From NCBI GenBank assembly GCA_037501455.1, contig CM074864.1, positions 21,446,001-21,510,000 of the forward strand: a stretch of 64,000 nt of DNA. The letters run 5' to 3'. Under the pieces are notes generated by a model. That model was not told the origin of the DNA and made no database searches. It saw nothing but the letters and a program-made list of their open reading frames with translations. Origin of the DNA: Lantana camara (lineage: Eukaryota; Streptophyta; Magnoliopsida; Lamiales; Verbenaceae). This document shows positions 37,806 to 48,659 of this stretch, in pieces (position 1 is the stretch's first letter; the number at the start of each line of letters is the position of its first letter). The position numbers and the translations under genes were made by a program.

Positions 37806-40467
37806 ACACACTCGAAATGAAATTCTAACAAGCACTTAGATAAACATTTACACTTAACGCACAAGGATCAAGTAAAATTATCATTTATACAACTAATTGT
37901 TCACATGACAATTAATAATAAACAAGGAATCATATACAGGAAAAACAAAACAATAATAATAATAAATAATTAACAATCAACAGGAGTCATGTACAAAATA
38001 ACAAGCTAATGATAATGATCAAATAATGATGCACGTGGTATGCATGATTAAGTGTACCGTTCACCGAGGATTGGAGTTCTGAAACTGAATTAATTCGGTT
38101 GAATACTTGATTCTTTAGTTGAGATTTTTCTTGCTTGGTACCGTTGCGGCTCAACCTTCCCCTTTTTGATAACCGTCCCTGCCCTTGTACTATTTTCCAA
38201 CATAATCCGTAAATCATCATTTACCACCACAGCTTCATACCCGTTTGAATCTTCAGGTTTACCGGTTGAACTTCCCTTAGATTGATTCCCACATTCACCT
38301 TCCGGTTTTGGAATTGAAAGATACCCTGAATTTCTTGTCCTGAAGGGATTGTATATTCAAGCTTAATAGACTAGCTTTGTGCTCCAATCAACCCTTATCT
38401 AACCCACAGAGAGAACAGGTTTTACCATTTTCCATACCTCGGTAATCCAAGTAAAACATCTTTCTAAGGCACAGATCTTAACTCTTTATTTGAAATCCAA
38501 AAGTTAAGCTCCTATTTCCTTAGTCAAGAACACGGCAGATGTTTGGTGTAGGAACGAATCAAAGTTGTTATCCCTTACGAGTAACTCAGCACGTACACTT
38601 GCATGGAACCCGAAGAAATCGGACCCTAGTGAAACTTTTCCTTGTAAGACTCTTATCTTTGATCAAAGTATGCTCAAATAATTTATAAAAGTCGTTACCT
38701 CTCCCATTTCCATTACTAACACTTGATTCGAATTTAATAACCTTTGTAATTCTACTTACTTGGTTATTCACTTTCCCTTCTACTTCCCACTTTCTTCCCT
38801 TCCGTTTATTGTAGACATTCTGTTAGCAAGAGGGATTAAGATTCAGGATTTACTACCCAAGTTTAGCCGGATCGGATCCCTTCTCCCATTTACTGAGTCA
38901 AATGATATCCTGAGACTATCGGAGAACTGCGGACGGTGTACCCACTTTCTGGAAAATGATAATGGAACAAAGGTACTGTCGATGATGGGACTTTTCTTTG
39001 TATGATAGAGGATTCCAGGAAGAATTGATTCTCTGAAAATTCCCAACTTCCTCGAGTACTATCTAACTTCAGACTTAAACTTATTTTCAGACCGGCTTTC
39101 CCCCTTAAGAAAATAGAAATTTTCTTATCCTTTAAATTCATTCTGTCCTTTCCCACTTGCAAGCTTCTCTGCTGAATCAATTCCCGTAACCTTTTCCTCG
39201 TCCTACTTGTTATTAATCAAGATTTTGATTAATGGTTCGTTTCCAATCTTTTCTTTTAAGGACATACTCAACTTGAAGCTCACCAACTGGCACCCCTTTT
39301 CTTTTGATATTGAAATTTCCAACATCTTACAATCACCTAGTTCTTTCCAGCGAGTTGACAGTTACAAGATCAACACCCTAATCTGAAGCATGAAAAGTTC
39401 ATTCTCTAACTTTTGTTACATCTCCGGAATACTGATTAATTTCTGAAGGTTGAAGGACTCACTCAACCTTTATCTACTTGGACCTATCATCATTTCCCAG
39501 TTTCCAAAATTCCAAATACTTATATCATACCTGCTTCTACTAAATCCTGGATCGGTAAATTCTCACAATCCCAAACATTTCTAAGCTTCAAGCAAAATCA
39601 AATGACCGGTTCCCAACCTGATACCCAATGATTCAAAAATCTCTTCTTTAAATTCAAGTTGGTAGAAATAGAAGCAAGGATTGTGCAGAGCATAGGGGAA
39701 GCCTATTAATCAACAAACACTAAATAATGCATGATGGTTAAAGTGTCAATGCACGTAGCAACCTACCAACAATTTAAAATACCATACGTTGGAACATTTA
39801 TATTGATTTATAGAAATACTCATAAACAAAGAAAATTAAATATTTCAACTAATTCAAACATATATTTAATGCATCAAGTAGATAATCTCAATAATATTCA
39901 TAACGATATTTTATAATGAGAAAAAATTTAATTAACAATTATGATGCACGTGTTTATGAATGCATTGAAGAACCTGGCACCGTAGAAATGTTGGGCTCGA
40001 TCCCGGTGTCCATTCTTTGTTGACCGCATTGCAACTTGATTCAAGCGGTTGATTAGTCTCTTAAATTTCAAAATCCTCCGGCTTTGATTCATACATTTCC
40101 AAAACCTATCACTCACAACTTACTTTGCAATTAAATGCATGTGGGTGAAGCGTGTTCATGTCACGTAATTGTTACAAAATTAATACCAGCGAGAATTTAA
40201 TATAAAATGCAACAATTAATTTACCAATACTTGGAATGAAACACGTCGAGCAAATAATTTCAAACGATTCAAAAATCAATTAATTAGCAATTAATTGCAG
40301 AAATCAATGCAAGGCATAAGTTATCAAGTAATTTCAATCAATTCAAAGAGTTCAAGGAAATCAAGGCATTCAAATAATATGCAAGACTCTCAAGTTGTCA
40401 AGAAGCTCATATGCCATACGACCTAGACTTAACCGGACACGACATTAGAACCTTGGTTTTGCAACCG

Positions 40468-40480
40468 GGCTCTGATACCA
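40468..40480 (-). other. Primer-binding site of B copy 2
   Basis: Minus strand TGGTATCAGAGCC, 7 nt from the LTR end at 40488. Confidence 0.92.
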
Positions 40481-40487
40481 CCTTAGA

Positions 40488-41478
40488 TGTAGCACCCCTT
40501 AACACGTGGAGGTACCACACCCCCGCACTATAGGTCAACCCACATACGAAATGGCCCATCCGTATATGAACCAACCTATAGCGAACGGGTGACAATGCAA
40601 TACACGACAAGCTAGGTGGGATTACTAATATATGCAACAAAACAAAGCGGAAGCATAAACTAGTTTCTTGCAAATATTTTCATTTATCAAATCATGACAT
40701 TTCTTGTTTACCAACTAAAATATGTTCTAACTCTCCATATCAATAAAGTATCATCTTTAAATTCAAACAATTAACATTAACCATAATTCCTTGAACAGTA
40801 AATAGACAAGTGAATATCATGCACCGTGCTTGACTCGATTAAAAAGACTGGACTCGACTCACTTCCCGCCTAGCGTGCACCTGCAATAACCTGAAAGGTG
40901 AAGGCGTCAGTCTGTGAAGACCAAGTGAGGGGTTTACATACATATTAGCGCAGATAACATGCAAGTCATATTCTCGGGTAAAGATTTATAAAAGATAAAT
41001 ATACAAGTTTAATAATAATATAGCTTCGCCCCAGAATACAACTATCAATATTAAATACTTGTTCTTTTCATGCAATCAATACATGGCCCCGGCGAGTAAG
41101 GGCGGTCTCCAACCGAACTCCAAATGTACATGAACATACTTGCTTGATTATTAAACAATAAGTGATCATGCAATTCAATTATCGTGCAATCGTGCATGTA
41201 TAATCTTATAACACGTTCATGGAATGGAAATCATGCAATAACTCGAGGACAATCCGCGGTGCCGGATTCATCCCCAGTCTCCTTCTTCCTCCGGTTGATG
41301 ATGGGATTGCAAGGCCCCAACATCCACGCATGTTGAGCAGAGGGTACATGAATCCCTAAGCCCGGAGCTCCTTGCTCCACTAACCTCCTAGTAGATTCAG
41401 GGGTGACCCCAAATGTGGTGAGGATAGTGCCAGAGTTACCCGTCAGCCCTTGCTTTCCCAGTTGGCTCTAGTCTCCAC
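40488..41478 (-). repeat. B LTR copy 3, first part
   Basis: Parallel to 34810-35787; stem-loop at 40907-40923. Cut at 41478 by LTR I. About 1.2 kb of B LTR, including the palindrome cluster, is missing before it resumes at 44075. Confidence 0.9.
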
Positions 41479-42633
41479 TGTTAGGAATAGTGCCCTAGAA
41501 AGCCGATTAGTCATAATCCGTTTTGGGACTTTCCTGGTATCACAGACAATCTTTGAATAATATACGATTGATTAATATCATAGGCAAACACTTCTTTATA
41601 TGCTCTTGTTTGGTATGCGTTTACTTTAGCTGTGCATGTATGAGAACTCCCCTAATCCTGATGACTTTAGGACTCTACCATTTAGGTGAAATGGTTCATG
41701 AAACTAGCCCTATATCACATAAGTCATGATTAGTAAAATACTCCAAGCCGATGAGTCCTACAGACAGTGGGAGTGTCAACCTGACTCCTCTAAGGCTTGC
41801 TTGTGGGATCACGCCCTTAAGAAGGACCACCTTGTTTCATGTAGGTGCAAAGTGTATAGTTGATACGTGCGTGATACATGAGGGTGCTTACTTCAATAAG
41901 TAAGTTCACTGAGGTGCCCCGTGTGAGAAGATTCCTAAATGGGAAAGGAAGTTTCTATTTCAGGAAATGGAAACTTCCAGATTAGGAAATATCTCACGAG
42001 TCATTGATGTGATTAACTGATCCTTAGACTTGAGGTTCCTTGTCACTTTATGAGGTAACTCTGTAGACTTAGGTATAAGCTTTAAAGGGTGTCGCCTTAG
42101 ACAACTGATTCAAGGTTTATGCTGGGGCTGCACAAGTGATTCATGAAAGTGAATGAGAATCAAGAAAGGACCTACACTTGCATTTGCAAGGTGATCTCTT
42201 ATTGTGTAAGTCATTCATATGCCATATGGAGTCCTTGGCCAAGGCAGTAGATCAAGACATCAAGAAAAGGGTTTCTTGGATTGAGATCAATTGGATATGA
42301 AATGCACTTAGCCTTAAGACCAGATTATTAGGGTTCTAATTATTCCCTTACCCTAGATCTTAGTTGAGAGATAGTAAGTAGGAGGATTGTATCTCACATA
42401 AATCAATGACTTAAAGGTTCTGTCGAATCCGAACATTCCAATTCAGCTGGGGGTTAAACACCTGTTGCTAGACTATAGTTGTTTAATCTGTGGACTGATT
42501 AATTAATTAGTGAATTAATTAATTAGGGTCACTGCTAATTGAATTGAGAACCTAGAGGGTCACACACAACAACTTGGTTAAATGAGTTGAGGCTTGAAAA
42601 TGATTAAACGAGTTAATCGGGCCTAGAGGGTTC

Positions 42634-42704
42634 CACACGTGTGAAATCACACGTGTGGGTCACGTGACTGGACACGTGTCATTATGACACGTGTGCCACA
42701 CGTG
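42634..42704. promoter_or_regulatory. Six G-box (CACGTG) palindromes in LTR I
   Basis: CACGTG cores at 42636, 42650, 42661, 42673, 42688 and 42699, mostly in longer dyads such as CACACGTGTG, GTCACGTGAC and GACACGTGTC. G-boxes are classic plant bZIP/bHLH sites. They lie about 340-410 bp upstream of the TATA box, a plausible enhancer. Confidence 0.75.
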
Positions 42705-42973
42705 AATAATTATTTTGGTGATTGAATAATTAATTTGTTAATTATTTAATAGACTTTGGTTTAATTTTGAATTAAAAAGAAAGTCTTATTTTGGAGAAAA
42801 ATAATCTAGTTAATTAATTATGAATTAATTAATTAGCTAAAATAAGTTATTTATTTAAAATTAATAAAGTATAAAATTATCCAAAAATAGTTTGGATATT
42901 TTTAGCTCTCTTGAAAGTTGATTTGAATTTGAATTCAAAGTCAAAGTCAAATTACTTGATGATCAAGTAATAG

Positions 42974-42995
42974 GAGAGAGAGAGAGAGAGAGAGA
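42974..42995. repeat. (GA)11 microsatellite
   Basis: Pure GA repeat about 50 bp upstream of the TATA box of LTR I. Confidence 0.95.
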
Positions 42996-43044
42996 CCAAA
43001 ATCCTAGCCCATAAAGGACTAGGAATTTTCGGTCCTGCCCTTCT

Positions 43045-43053
43045 TATAAATAG
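43045..43053 (+). promoter_or_regulatory. TATA box of LTR I
   Basis: TATAAATAG, a near-ideal plant TATA box, in the LTR's forward orientation and downstream of the G-box cluster. It should place the transcript start about 30 bp downstream, near 43075-43085. Confidence 0.7.
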
Positions 43054-43070
43054 GGGAGCTCGAGCTCCCC
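43053..43070. promoter_or_regulatory. 18-bp perfect palindrome at the LTR I core promoter
   Basis: GGGGAGCTCGAGCTCCCC begins at the last base of the TATA box and ends near the expected start site. Role unknown; it could bind a factor or form a 5'-end hairpin. Confidence 0.7.
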
Positions 43071-43769
43071 TTAGAGCTAATCGAGAATTCTTTTGGTTCA
43101 TGTGTTGAACACCATCCTTTCTCCAAGATAAACGAAACCCTAGGTTAAGCCTAAACACTAACTAGAGAACTAGCATCCTTACTAGTTAGATTGTGATCAA
43201 GTTGGTGGACTATCTCTAGAGAACTTCAAGTTAGAAGTTTTGAAGATTTGAGCTTTACCGAAAAGTGGGGATCAAGCAAAACGATCAGAAGGGATGATGA
43301 AACGATTCTAAACCCAACATGAAACGAATGTAAAAAACGAACCAAAGAAGATGGCGAAAACCGTTCGTCCATATCCTGAAGGATGAATTTTTTCACGAGG
43401 GTTTTGTGACTGTCAGTTTTCTACTTTCGTAAAACTGGTTTTCGAAGGGAGTTTCAATCCTGCTTTTCTCGTTTCATGTTTCTTTCTTTATGTTATATTG
43501 TTAAGAACTTCCCTAACATGAATTGAATCTAGGTTGGTGTGGATTGTTATCCCTACAATGGATTCTGAAGTAGAAAGAGACTTTCGAGAACGAGTTGCCA
43601 TTACCGCATGAAGCGCGTTTGAGGGCGGCTCAAAACGTGTCAAGAAAGCTACTACCCAAGTGAGTTTCTTGATCTCTACGAATTTGGATACACGATTGCG
43701 AGTCCAAGATCCTTTTGTTGGAAAAATTTTTAAATTTCCGCTGCTTTCTGATTCCTGTTTTCCAACAAG

Positions 43770-43782
43770 TGGTATCAGAGCC
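43770..43782 (+). other. Primer-binding site of element I
   Basis: Plus strand TGGTATCAGAGCC, 2 nt after the LTR end; initiator tRNA-Met type. Confidence 0.92.
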
Positions 43783-44074
43783 ACCTCATAAATCGTGTTT
43801 CTGATTCGTCTCAATTATTCTGAATTTGGTAGAAATTCTTAGGCTTAGATGCGAATTAGGTATTCGTGAGTTCTTTTAGAAAGCCTGAATTACAAAACTG
43901 TAATTTTTCTTGAATTTCTGAAACTGTTTTCTTAAATTGTGTTTTTGAAAAACGTTTGGATTCAAATCTGTTTAAATCGTGTTTTTTGAATTTTGGATTG
44001 AACTGGGTTTTGGAGAAACCCAAAATACGAAACGGAACACGAAAAGGACGAGTCTAGGCGTGCTAGCACGTCGC

Positions 44075-44525
44075 ATATGGGATGATTGGCATGAAATGAA
44101 AAATGATGATTGAGGAAGAGATGTGTATACCGATATATTTGGGGAAAATATGCAATATTTACGATCAAATCCTTAAAGTTCTATAAGTTATGCAATTGAG
44201 GATCTAAGGTTTACAAATTGATCAATTTAGTCCCCAAGATTTTCATGCAATTTGGTCCTCTATTTTATATAAATGAAGAATTAAGGACAATTAAGCAATT
44301 AAGATACATTCGGCAATTAACTTACGTAACAATAAATTCAGTATGTAACATAATTCCCAAGTTGGCATACATTTCATATATTTTCAGGTAATCATGTTGG
44401 AACACAATTTATAAAATTAATATAACACGTATAAATTGAATAAATAAAATAATAAAATAAAATCCTAACGCTCGAAACTCACACGCGTCGAGCGTACCTG
44501 ACTGTCTGAAATTCGGGGCGTTACA
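44075..44525 (-). repeat. B LTR copy 3, 5'-end part
   Basis: Parallel to about 37020-37460 and ends GGGGCGTTACA at 44525. The B tandem ends here and LTR C resumes with CATAC. Confidence 0.9.
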
Positions 44526-46150
44526 CATACAATCACATAAGAGAGCATAAAGCGCATATCGGATCACATAAGACATGTTTCACGTCAAACGAATCCATAA
44601 ACTAAACACAATGTGCATAACTCACTCATAACACATTAAGAAAGCATATAACACATCAAAACCAAGCAAAGACAAGTTGTAGCATAGCATATTATACATA
44701 TAAACAAGTGCATTTCACATTAGGGTCAATAACGGGGAGGGAATCGAGCAAAACAAGCAAGAAAACAAGTTCGGGGCCAAGGTGTGACCGTACCCAGATC
44801 CAGGGTCGTGTATTTGTAACAAAGGAGAGATCCAATGTCGTGGATCTCAGTCCAGAAATGCCCCAGAATCTGCCCTCTCATCCACGGTCGTAGGTTTAAT
44901 CAAGGCAAAATATCCAAGGCCGTGGCTGGTAGTTCAGCGGGAAAAACTCCATTTCTTCAACCCCAAACCCTCCAAACTCAAAACCAATCAACAAGGGACC
45001 AATTTAACACATTATACAAGATATATGCAACAAAGATTCAAAGATTTATGCCCTAGATCATGCCAAAACCGAACCTAAAGTGAGGGGAAAGCAGAGATGC
45101 ATCAAATTGTTCAAGTTCTTCAAGTTTCATACAAGAACAACAATGGTAACTTCACTATAACTCAAAGGTCACGAAATTCATGCATATAAATGAAGAAATC
45201 AAGTCACCTATATCTCCTATATCTCATCAATTCAAGAAACAAGGCAAGGAAAGCAAGGATTCAACAAAAGGGGCCAAAAACCTAACTATTCATGCATTCC
45301 CACAAACCATGCTCAAACCTCAAGGAAAATCAGCCAAAATACACTTAAAAGAAAGAGGAGAAGCTAAACAACAAGAATCCAGACTTACCTTTCAAATTTC
45401 AGGCGAATCCAAAGAGAAACGAGCTTGAAACTTGAAGAAATGGCCAAACCCTCTCTTCTCCCTCTCTTCCTCGGTTTCTGTTGCTTCTCCCTCTCTTGGC
45501 TGCTGAAAAACGAAATGAGGGGATAAGGAATGGGTAGGGGATCAAGTGGGTGAGATGTGGGCCCAAGAAGCACCTAATTTGGTCAAGGATTGGTCAAGAA
45601 ATGGATTAATTAGTGAAAGGTGGTAAATCTGTCACAACAAGCTCAATCCGGACGAAATTCAGAGGATCGAATGGTCTTAGAAAAATTTGAATCTTGATTC
45701 CTTGGATTTCTTTCTTTGTTATGAGTCCAACGCATCTTCCGGAATTCAAAACCGAATTCCCGAGCTCAAGTTATGACGTCCGGAACAAAAGGTACGCTAA
45801 AGCTTGTTAGGCCCTTATGTCCCTAACACATAAAACAGCTCCTAAACCGTACCAAACGAACTCAAAAACAAGCAACGAGCACAAGTACACACTTATAACA
45901 CGTATTAATCATGCATAGCATGTAATCACAAAAATCGGATACAAAAACAGGCACAAACGGATCAAGAACGAAGCAAAGAGGGAAAATACGTGCAAATAGA
46001 TCACATAAGGTTCAAATAAACGTCATATAGTTCAAATATATCAGGTAAGGAATATAATAAACATATAATTCATGTAATTAAATAATTAAAAGCACACGTA
46101 GCTCTCTCGTGAAGGCGTACCTGGAATGGCCAGACGAACGGGATGTTACA
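44526..46150 (-). mobile_element. LTR C, 5' part
   Basis: Continues LTR C after the B tandem and ends GGGATGTTACA at 46150, followed by the TTCTT duplication. It contains the palindrome cluster 44802-44925 and a CCCGAGCTCAAG block (about 45757) shared with LTR A (about 4030). Short frames such as 45180-45428 have no recognisable features. Confidence 0.82.
44802..44925. promoter_or_regulatory. Palindrome cluster in LTR C
   Basis: Dyads around a GTCGT/GCCGT core: AGGGTCGT at 44802-44809, arms GAGATCCA and TGGATCTC at 44827-44848, CCACGGTCGTAGG at 44882-44894 and CCAAGGCCGTGG at 44914-44925. More decayed than in B or H. It lies 1.23-1.35 kb from the LTR 5' end. Confidence 0.6.
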
Positions 46151-46315
46151 TTCTTTCCTTATCATGAGTTATTCACTCTACAGATCACGTAGTTAGTTAC
46201 ACATTACCACTTCATTACTCTATAAGCTGTACATCTAGTTCTAACTTGAATTTTTTCAACTAAAACAACAAAACATCACTTTATTACACTGATCAAACAA
46301 CGATTTCATTACTAC
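46151..46315 (-). repeat. Foldback structure, outer end of the right arm
   Basis: Begins with the right TSD copy of C (TTCTT), finishes the last 100-bp unit, then pairs with 14339-14406 (CAACTAAAACAACAAA, then TGATCAAACAACGATT). The pairing fades after about 46315. Confidence 0.82.
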
Positions 46316-46766
46316 ATACATAAGCAAACTGAAATAACTTGAACAAGCACTTCATTACCACAAAATTAAACAAACCTGAACAAGCACTTCATTACCACAT
46401 AGGTAAACAACCTGAACAAGCACTTTATTACCTCATAAGTAAACAAATTGATACACCTGAACAAGCACTTCATTACCACAGATCAAATTGAGAAAACATT
46501 ATCAACTCATTTATTAACGTAGTTTCAAACAAAAAGAATCAATGATAAGAGGCAGTCTATTCGATTACAATAACAAAGAAAAATCGTAAAAATACATAAA
46601 ATACATAAAATTTTCAAGCCTTAACTTGAGAACACGCAATGGACCTGGTCAATCCTCAACTTTAGAAAGAACAGTGGCAAGCATGAATCATATGCGTAGG
46701 GGTTATATCTTCTCTTCCTGACACGGAATGAGATTATTGACCATTGTTAATACAAAGCAGAATAAA
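46316..46766 (-). repeat. Short tandem repeat and 3' flank of the interrupted frame
   Basis: About four degenerate units of roughly 36-45 bp carry CCTGAACAAGCACTTCATTACC (core ACAAGCACTTCATTACCACA) between about 46345 and 46490. The rest up to 46766 is AT-rich and looks like 3'-UTR or intergenic sequence of the minus-strand frame that ends at 46767. No other feature seen. Confidence 0.6.
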
Positions 46767-46994
46767 TTAGAAATCCCCATACCTCCTCTTCAATGACTGC
46801 TTTCCAGCTAAATAGACAGGAGGCTGAATGGCCCTCATCTCCATAATGTTGAGATTAGCAAGTTCATGCAATTGGATCATGGTCAGAATGTGCCCCACGT
46901 GTCGCAAACTGACCCACAACCCTTTTTTATGGGAAGCAAGGTACCGCACCACATAAGAATCAGAGTTGAAGTCTGACCACTCTTCAACAAGTTG
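46767..46994 (-). pseudogene. C-terminal part of an interrupted reading frame, function unknown
   Basis: Minus-strand frame ending in TAA at 46767-46769. Together with 63811-63921 it makes a continuous frame of 339 nt (112 residues plus stop) once LTR F and one TSD copy are ignored. The insertion has not shifted the frame, so the sequence was an open frame when F arrived. This part contains the segments EEWSDFNSDSYVV and WVSLRHVGHILTMIQLHELA and ends KRRYGDF. I do not recognise the family, and no signal peptide or membrane segment is obvious. It could be a small host gene, the last exon of a larger one, or a transposon remnant. Codon use is ordinary for a plant gene. Confidence 0.5.
46990..46994. 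repeat. Target-site duplication of LTR F, left copy (AGTTG)
   Basis: AGTTG precedes the TG end of F and is repeated at 63806-63810 after its CA end. Confidence 0.92.
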
Positions 46995-48659
46995 TGTGAC
47001 ATCTCGTCTGTTCGATAGTATAGGTATGACATCACGAGTGAGTTTAGTTATGTATTTATGTCTTTTAATTCCAAATATGTGATATTATTTGGTTTAATTA
47101 TTTTAAATTTTCTTTTAAATTCCCAATTTGATATGTAATTTATATGCTAGTAAATGTTGGATGATGGATTTTGAGACGGAAATGTTAATTCTATGAAATG
47201 AATCTATTTATGTGTCGTTTGGACTTAATTGAAAGTTATTTGAAATTTTTAGGGTTGGTTTGTAAATAGGTTTTGGATATATTTGGCCCTGTTTGAAAGT
47301 TTAGGGACGTAATTATAATTAGGGTATTTTGAAGCCGTTTTGGCTACTTTGAGCTCAGAAATTTGGATTCGAATTTCGACTTCACCATTGGATTCGCTTC
47401 GACTATTCAGGTCTAATGACAATAGTCCCATATTTTTTTGAAGTCGTTTGAACCCTTTTTGCTTTAAAATTCAATCCTAATGGTTCGGATTATTTTAACT
47501 CGACCCGTTGAGAACAGACCCACTCCATCAGCCCCTAAAAGTGTTGAATTCTTCTTCTTTTTCTCACTTTGAATGCAGCAAGAGCAGGCAATAGAAGAAA
47601 GCATAAACCCTTTTGTCAACCAATCCCTTCTAGCTTAAAGTTCTCTTTCGTTTCTAGATCAATCAATGATCCGATGTAAGTTACGAATTTCTCACGTCTT
47701 AAGTTTTGTTTCAATGCATGATTTGTGTTTTGGAAGTATGAGATGTATGAGGTTAGAGAAGATGATGAATAGTGAGGGTTTTGTGAAATTTTGGATTTAT
47801 GGTTTCATAACTTGATCATATGCAACTAAATGGATTGAATGAAGTTTATATAAGTTATTTCTATACATTTATGATGAAATTTATGTTGGTAGTTGAGAAA
47901 TTCATGAGTTGCCATTAATGAGCTTGAGTTCTTGAAATGGAAGAGATTGGTGTGCTTTGATTCATGCTTCTTTGATGAGTTAATGTGTTAATACATGTGT
48001 TTTAAGGTTAAATCATGCTTTAAGGTTGAGTTTGGAGGGGGGGTTGTGTGTGTTGTGGTGACGCTGCTGTGTTGTTATGCTGATTGTTGCCCTGTTCTGC
48101 TCCACCATAAAAATGGCTAGAGCTTGTTGGCTGGCACCCCTAACGACCGTCAGGGGGTGCCTTAGGAATGGCCTAATGGTCGTTTATGAAGCTCAATTGG
48201 CTTAAGGCTCCTAATAACGGTCGTTGGCCATCCTTATGTTCTTAGGCCTAACGGTTGTTTTGGCTTGGGGGAAAGCCTCCTACATGGGTTAACGCTCGTT
48301 AGGGAAATGTGAAGGGGAAGGCCTAACGGTTGTTAGCCTACCCTGTTTTTGTTTATGTTGTGCATTTAATTCGTATGTTCGATTCTTTCGTTTTTACCCA
48401 CACCGATCACGGTCCTAACATGTTTTATTCTTGTGAAATAATATGATATGATGTGTATTCCCTCCTTATTTCATGAGAATGATATGGAAACTTGATATAT
48501 GAATGTGATTGTATAATTTGTGAAGGAATGTCATTGCATTGCATCTTTTGCATTCATTCATAAGGATAAAACATGTTAGGACCATGATTGGGGTGGGTAA
48601 AAACAAAAGAATTGAACATTGCATCGTCGTGCATCTAATTGATTTATCATCAAGTCTAT
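46995..48659 (+). mobile_element. Solo LTR F, 5' part
   Basis: Starts TGTGACATCTCG and continues after element G at 62429, for a total of about 3.04 kb. TSD AGTTG on both sides and no internal region show a solo LTR formed by LTR-LTR recombination. It contains the palindrome cluster 48135-48336. The last five bases (GTCTA, 48655-48659) are the left TSD of G. Confidence 0.88.
48135..48336. promoter_or_regulatory. Palindrome cluster in LTR F (6 sites)
   Basis: Sites near 48135-48159, 48174-48186, 48216-48225, 48250-48259, 48290-48301 and 48323-48336. The arms are CTA/TAG or CCTA/TAGG around cores ACGGTCGT, ACGGTTGT, ACGCTCGT and ACGACCGT; the best is CTAACGGTTGTTAG. Located 1.14-1.34 kb from the LTR 5' end. 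Confidence 0.68.

Larger units (their letters stand above)
37461..40487 (-). mobile_element. B internal region 2, uninterrupted
   Basis: A 3.03-kb copy that shows the B internal region without A2. PPT at 37461-37476, hairpin at 37479-37496, hairpin array at 37702-37805, central PPT-like tract at about 39096-39112 and PBS at 40468-40480. No recognisable protein; short frames are not shared consistently with copy 1. Confidence 0.9.
41479..43767 (+). repeat. LTR of element I
   Basis: A 2289-bp LTR from TGTTAGGAATAGTGCCC to TTTTCCAACA. It carries a CACGTG cluster (42634-42704), a (GA)11 tract (42974-42995), a TATA box (43045-43053) and an 18-bp palindrome (43053-43070). The U3-R order is as expected. 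Confidence 0.88.
41479..44074 (+). mobile_element. Element I: truncated LTR retrotransposon (probably Copia)
   Basis: One complete LTR (41479-43767), a 2-nt spacer, a tRNA-Met PBS and about 290 bp of leader, then an abrupt return to B LTR at 44075. The TGTT...AACA ends differ from the gypsy-type LTRs here, and the short PBS spacer is common in Copia elements, but no coding sequence is left to prove the superfamily. One deletion probably removed the rest of I together with the adjoining B LTR. Confidence 0.85.
17921..44525 (-). mobile_element. Tandem B retrotransposon: LTR-internal-LTR-internal-LTR
   Basis: Three B LTRs (17921-20445, 34810-37460 and 40488-44525 with an insertion) alternate with two near-identical internal regions (20446-34809, with A2 inserted, and 37461-40487). 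Both internal regions carry PPT and PBS signals in minus orientation. The layout fits unequal recombination between LTRs. Like A, B has no recognisable coding sequence. The first LTR lacks about 139 bp, corresponding to 34810-34948, where it joins LTR C. Confidence 0.9.
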
